64,000 nucleotides of DNA from Cyprinodon diabolis (Eukaryota; Chordata; Actinopteri; Cyprinodontiformes; Cyprinodontidae), in assembly GCA_030533445.1 (NCBI GenBank), contig JARPUW010000294.1, forward strand, positions 1 to 64,000. The letters are read 5' to 3'. The position numbers and the translations under genes are program-made. The notes below the pieces were generated by a model. That model did not search any database. It was not told where the DNA came from and worked only from the letters and a program-made list of their open reading frames with translations. Shown one piece after another: positions 61,101-64,000 of the stretch (within the stretch, counting starts at the first letter, position 1; each line of letters opens with the position of its first letter).

Positions 61101-61735
61101 ATTATCTCACTGTGAAATGAGCGTTTTGGCCTCGACTTCTGATTTGAAGCTTGGAAGCAAAAACATCTGCTCAAATCTACTTTATATTGTTAGTTTTCAG
61201 CTCTAGATGATTGCCAGAAAAGATCATGGCTGTATCATTAATGGTTTGTCTGTTACAACTCCAGAGGCGAAAATGGCATTATTTCACTGTGAAATGAGCG
61301 TTTTGGCCTCAACTTCTGATTTGAAGCTTGGAAGCAAAAACATCTGCTCAAATCTACTTTATATTGTTAGTTTTCAGCTCTAGATGATTGCCAGAAAAGA
61401 TCATGGCTGTATCATTAATGGTTTGTCTGTTACAACTCCAGAGGCCAAAATGGCATTATCTCACTGTGAAATGAGCGTTTTGGCCTCAACTTCTGTTTTG
61501 AAGCTTGGAACCATAAACATCTGCTCATATCTACTTTATATTGTTAGTTTTCAGCTCTAGATGATTGCCAGAAAAGATCATGGCTGTATTAATGGTTTGT
61601 CTGTTACAACTCCAGAGGCCAAAATGGCATTATCTCACTGTGAAAAGAGCGTTTTGGCCTCAACCTTCTGTTTTGAAGCTTGGAACCAAAAACATCTGCT
61701 CATATCTACTTTATATTGTTAGTTTTCAACTCTAG
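58194..61735 (+). repeat. 20-mer HOR (3542 bp), diverged, copy 1
   Basis: Begins with a GATTATGG unit carrying GCTTCGAAGC (near 58313), which recurs with the same marker at 61855. Contains GGTTGTTCTG (58584), GTGCAATGAGC (59516 and 60934), ATTTCACTG (59789 and 61207 units), a badly altered unit at 59966 (ATGCCTTTA, GAGTGTTTTG, CAACCCTGTG), a one-base deletion before 60320 (TTCAGTCTAG) and a three-base deletion near 61581 (GGCTGTATTAATGG). Private changes are clearly denser than in the left half. Confidence 0.83.
59257..59965 (+). repeat. 4-mer cassette with CpG-lost leader
   Basis: Four units in fixed order: GAGTGTTTTG (CpG changed to TpG), GTGCAATGAGC, GATTATGG and ATTTCACTG. The set recurs at 60675-61383 and 62976-63684, and the GTGCAATGAGC unit starts again at 63862 at the window end. 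It is a small mobile block of order inside the larger 20/21-mer. Confidence 0.82.
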
Positions 61736-64000
61736 ATGATTGCCAGAAAAGATTATGGCTGTATCATTAATGGTTTGTCTGTTACAACTCCAGAGGCAAA
61801 AATGGCATTATCTCACTGTGAAATGAGCGTTTTGGCCTCAACTTCTGATTTGAAGCTTCGAAGCAAAAACATCTGCTCAAATCTACTTTATATTGTTAGT
61901 TTTCAGCTCTAGATGATTGCTAGAAAAGATCATGGCTGTATCATTAATGGTTTGTCTGTTACAACTCCAGAGGCCAAAATGGCATTATCTCACTGTGAAA
62001 TGAGCGTTTTGGCCTCAACTTCTGATTTGAAGCTTGGAAGTAAAAACATCTGCTCAAATCTACTTTATATTGTTAGTTTTCAGCTCTAGATGATTGCCAG
62101 AAAAGATCATGGCTGTATCATTAATGGTTGTTCTGTTACAACTCCAGAGGCCAAAATGGCATTATCTCACTGTGAAAAGAGCGTTTTGGCATCAACCTTC
62201 TGTTTTGAAGCTTGGAACCAAAAACATCTGCTCAAATCTACTTTATATTGTTAGTTTTCAACTCTAGATGATTGCCAGAAAAGATCATGGCTGTATCATT
62301 AATGGTTTGTCTGTTACAACTCCAGAGGCCAAAATGGCATTATCTCACTGTGAAATGAGCGTTTTGGCCTCAACTTCTGTTTTGAAGCTTGGAACCATAA
62401 ACATCTGCTCATATCTACTTTATAATGTTAGTTTTCAGCTCTAGATGATTGCCAGAAAAGATCATGGCTGTGTCATTAATGGTTTGTCTGTTACAACTCC
62501 AGAGGCCAAAATGGCATTATCTCACTGTGAAATGAGCGTTTTGGCCTCAACTTCTGTTTTGAAGCTTGGAACCATAAACATCTGCTCATATCTACTTTAT
62601 ATTGTTAGTTTTCAGCTCTAGATGATTGCCAGAAAAGATCATGGCTGTATCATTAATGGTTTGTCTGTTACAACTCCAGAGGCCAAAATGGCATTATCTC
62701 ACTGTGAAATGAGCGTTTTGGCCTCAACTTCTGATTTGAAGCTTGGAACAAAAAACATCTGCTCAAATCTACTTTATATTGTTAGTTTTCAGCTCTAGAT
62801 GATTGCCAGAAAAGATCATGGCTGTATCATTAATGGTTTGTCTGTTACAACTCCAGAGGCCAAAATGGCATTATCTCACTGTGAAATGAGCGTTTTGGCC
62901 TCAACTTCTGATTTGAAGCTTGGAACAAAAAACATCTGCTCAAATCTACTTTATATTGTTAGTTTTCAGCTCTAGATGATTGCCAGAAAAGATCATGGCT
63001 GTATCATTAATGGTTTGTCTGTTACAACTCCAGAGGCCAAAATGGCATTATCTCACTGTGAAATGAGTGTTTTGGCCTCAACTTCTGTTTTGAAGCTTGG
63101 AACCATAAACATCTGCTCATATCTACTTTATATTGTTAGTTTTCAGCTCTAGATGATTGCCAGAAAAGATCATGGCTGTATCATTAATGGTTTGTCTGTT
63201 ACAACTCCAGAGGCCAAAATGGCATTATCTCACTGTGCAATGAGCGTTTTGGCCTCAACCTTCTGTTTTGAAGCTTGGAAGCAAAAACATCTGCTCAAAT
63301 CTACTTTATATTGTTAGTTTTCAGCTCTAGATGATTGCCAGAAAAGATTATGGCTGTATCATTAATGGTTTGTCTGTTACAACTCCAGAGGCCAAAATGG
63401 CATTATCTCACTGTGAAATGAGCGTTTTGGTCTCAACTTCTGATTTGAAGCTTGGAAGCAAAAACATCTGCTCAAATCTACTTTATATTGTTAGTTTTCA
63501 GCTCTAGATGATTGCCAGAAAAGATCATGGCTGTATCATTAATGGTTTGTCTGTTACAACTCCAGAGGCGAAAATGGCATTATTTCACTGTGAAATGAGC
63601 GTTTTGGCCTCAACTTCTGATTTGAAGCTTGGAAGCAAAAACATCTGCTCAAATCTACTTCATATTGTTAGTTTTCAGCTCTAGATGATTGCCAGAAAAG
63701 ATCATGGCTGTATCATTAATGGTTTGTCTGTTACAACTCCAGAGGCCAAAATGGCATTATCTCACTGTGAAATGAGCGTTTTGGCCTCAACTTCTGATTT
63801 GAAGCTTGGAACAAAAAACATCTGCTCAAATCTACTTTATATTGTTAGTTTTCAGCTCTAGATGATTGCCAGAAAAGATCATGGCTGTATCATTAATGGT
63901 TTGTCTGTTACAACTCCAGAGGCCAAAATGGCATTATCTCACTGTGCAATGAGCGTTTTGGCCTCAACCTTCTGTTTTGAAGCTTGGAAGCAAAAACATC
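61736..64000 (+). repeat. Diverged HOR copy 2, cut by the window edge
   Basis: Matches 58194 onward: GCTTCGAAGC at 61855, GGTTGTTCTG at 62126, GTGTCATTAAT near 62470, two GGAACAAA units, then the 4-mer cassette from 62976. The offset grows from 3542 to 3719 bp because this copy has a full TATAATG-tailed monomer (62272 region), whereas copy 1 has a hybrid (58548). GAGGCAAAAA near 61796 and GAGGCGAAAA near 63569 break the left arm of the inverted repeat. Confidence 0.82.

Larger units (their letters stand above)
1..64000 (+). repeat. Satellite array, 177/178-bp tandem monomer, whole window
   Basis: The same unit, beginning ATGATTGCCAGAAAAG and ending TTTTCAGCTCTAG, recurs from the first to the last base with no interruption and no change of orientation. 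Starts at 30, 208, 385, 562 and 740 give spacings of 178, 177, 177 and 178; about 361 units fit the window. Units differ at a limited set of recurrent sites and otherwise look identical. Nucleosome-scale length, about 38% GC and higher-order organisation are typical of centromeric or pericentromeric satellites in plants and animals. That role is inferred, since nothing in the sequence proves centromere function. The family and host are not recognised. No stretch outside the array exists, so there is no gene-free spacer to describe separately. Confidence 0.99.

Noticed and set aside
1..64000. CRISPR array
   Set aside because: The repeats are contiguous 177/178-bp units with no unique spacers, far longer than CRISPR repeats, and there are no cas genes.
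1..64000. Transposon insertion, long terminal repeat, tRNA or rRNA gene inside the array
   Set aside because: Scanning every line, I found only monomer sequence in one orientation; no stretch departs from the unit by more than a few bases.
1..64000. CENP-B box
   Set aside because: The motif needs a TTCG followed by CGGG at set spacing. The consensus has one CpG, in GAGCGTTTTG, and no CGGG. The TTCGAA at 58314-58319 and 61856-61861 is not followed by CGGG at that spacing.
1..64000. Assignment to a named satellite such as the trypanosome 177-bp repeat or the 176-180-bp crucifer centromere repeats
   Set aside because: The length is similar, but I recognise no sequence match, so naming an organism would be a guess.

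Overview
The whole 64,000-base window is one uninterrupted head-to-tail satellite DNA array. The repeat unit is 177 or 178 bp, always in the same orientation. Counting monomer starts by hand gives about 361 units; the window opens and closes inside a monomer (1-29 and 63862-64000 are partial). There are no protein-coding genes, RNA genes, transposons, inversions or unique spacers. Every open reading frame of any length is satellite sequence read through a mutated stop codon.

Organism: such an array is expected only from a eukaryotic nuclear genome. The unit is close to nucleosome size, is about 38% GC, and is organised into higher-order repeats (HORs), which fits centromeric or pericentromeric satellite. 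I do not recognise the family and cannot name a lineage. The uniformity over 64 kb suggests a long-read assembly.

Monomer anatomy (offset 1 = first base of ATGATTGCC): an 8-bp palindrome CATTAATG at 30-37, a 10-bp inverted repeat (58-67 and 95-104), a single CpG at 93-94, a HindIII site at 118-123 and an XbaI site spanning each monomer junction. The 178-bp class carries one extra C near offset 107 and usually GAAAAGAGC at 86-94. The 177-bp class usually has GAAATGAGC.

Layout: monomer variants recur in fixed order, giving a mosaic of nested HORs and duplications.
- 1-4215: a segment repeated at 13127-17341 and, for most of its length, at 27520-30889.
- 4110-7303: two 9-mers of 1597 bp.
- 8368-14753: two 18-mers of 3193 bp.
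- 15995-23619: two 18-mers flanking a 7-mer.
- 22202-28940: two 19-mers.
- 28407-33372: two 14-mers of 2483 bp.
- 35857-41532: the 9-mer family again, expanded to 12/13-mers that carry a hybrid monomer.
- 42775-47734: a 15-mer followed by a 13-mer that lacks two of its monomers.
- 46317-54648: a 26-mer of 4609 bp and most of a second copy.
- 54649-58193: mosaic.
- 58194-64000: a 20/21-mer with more private mutations, small deletions and CpG loss.

A change of monomer repertoire at about 43.5 kb and rising divergence to the right suggest that the left two-thirds were homogenised more recently, and that an older layer or the array edge may lie to the right. Repeat identities were judged from diagnostic variant sites and coordinate offsets, not from a full alignment.
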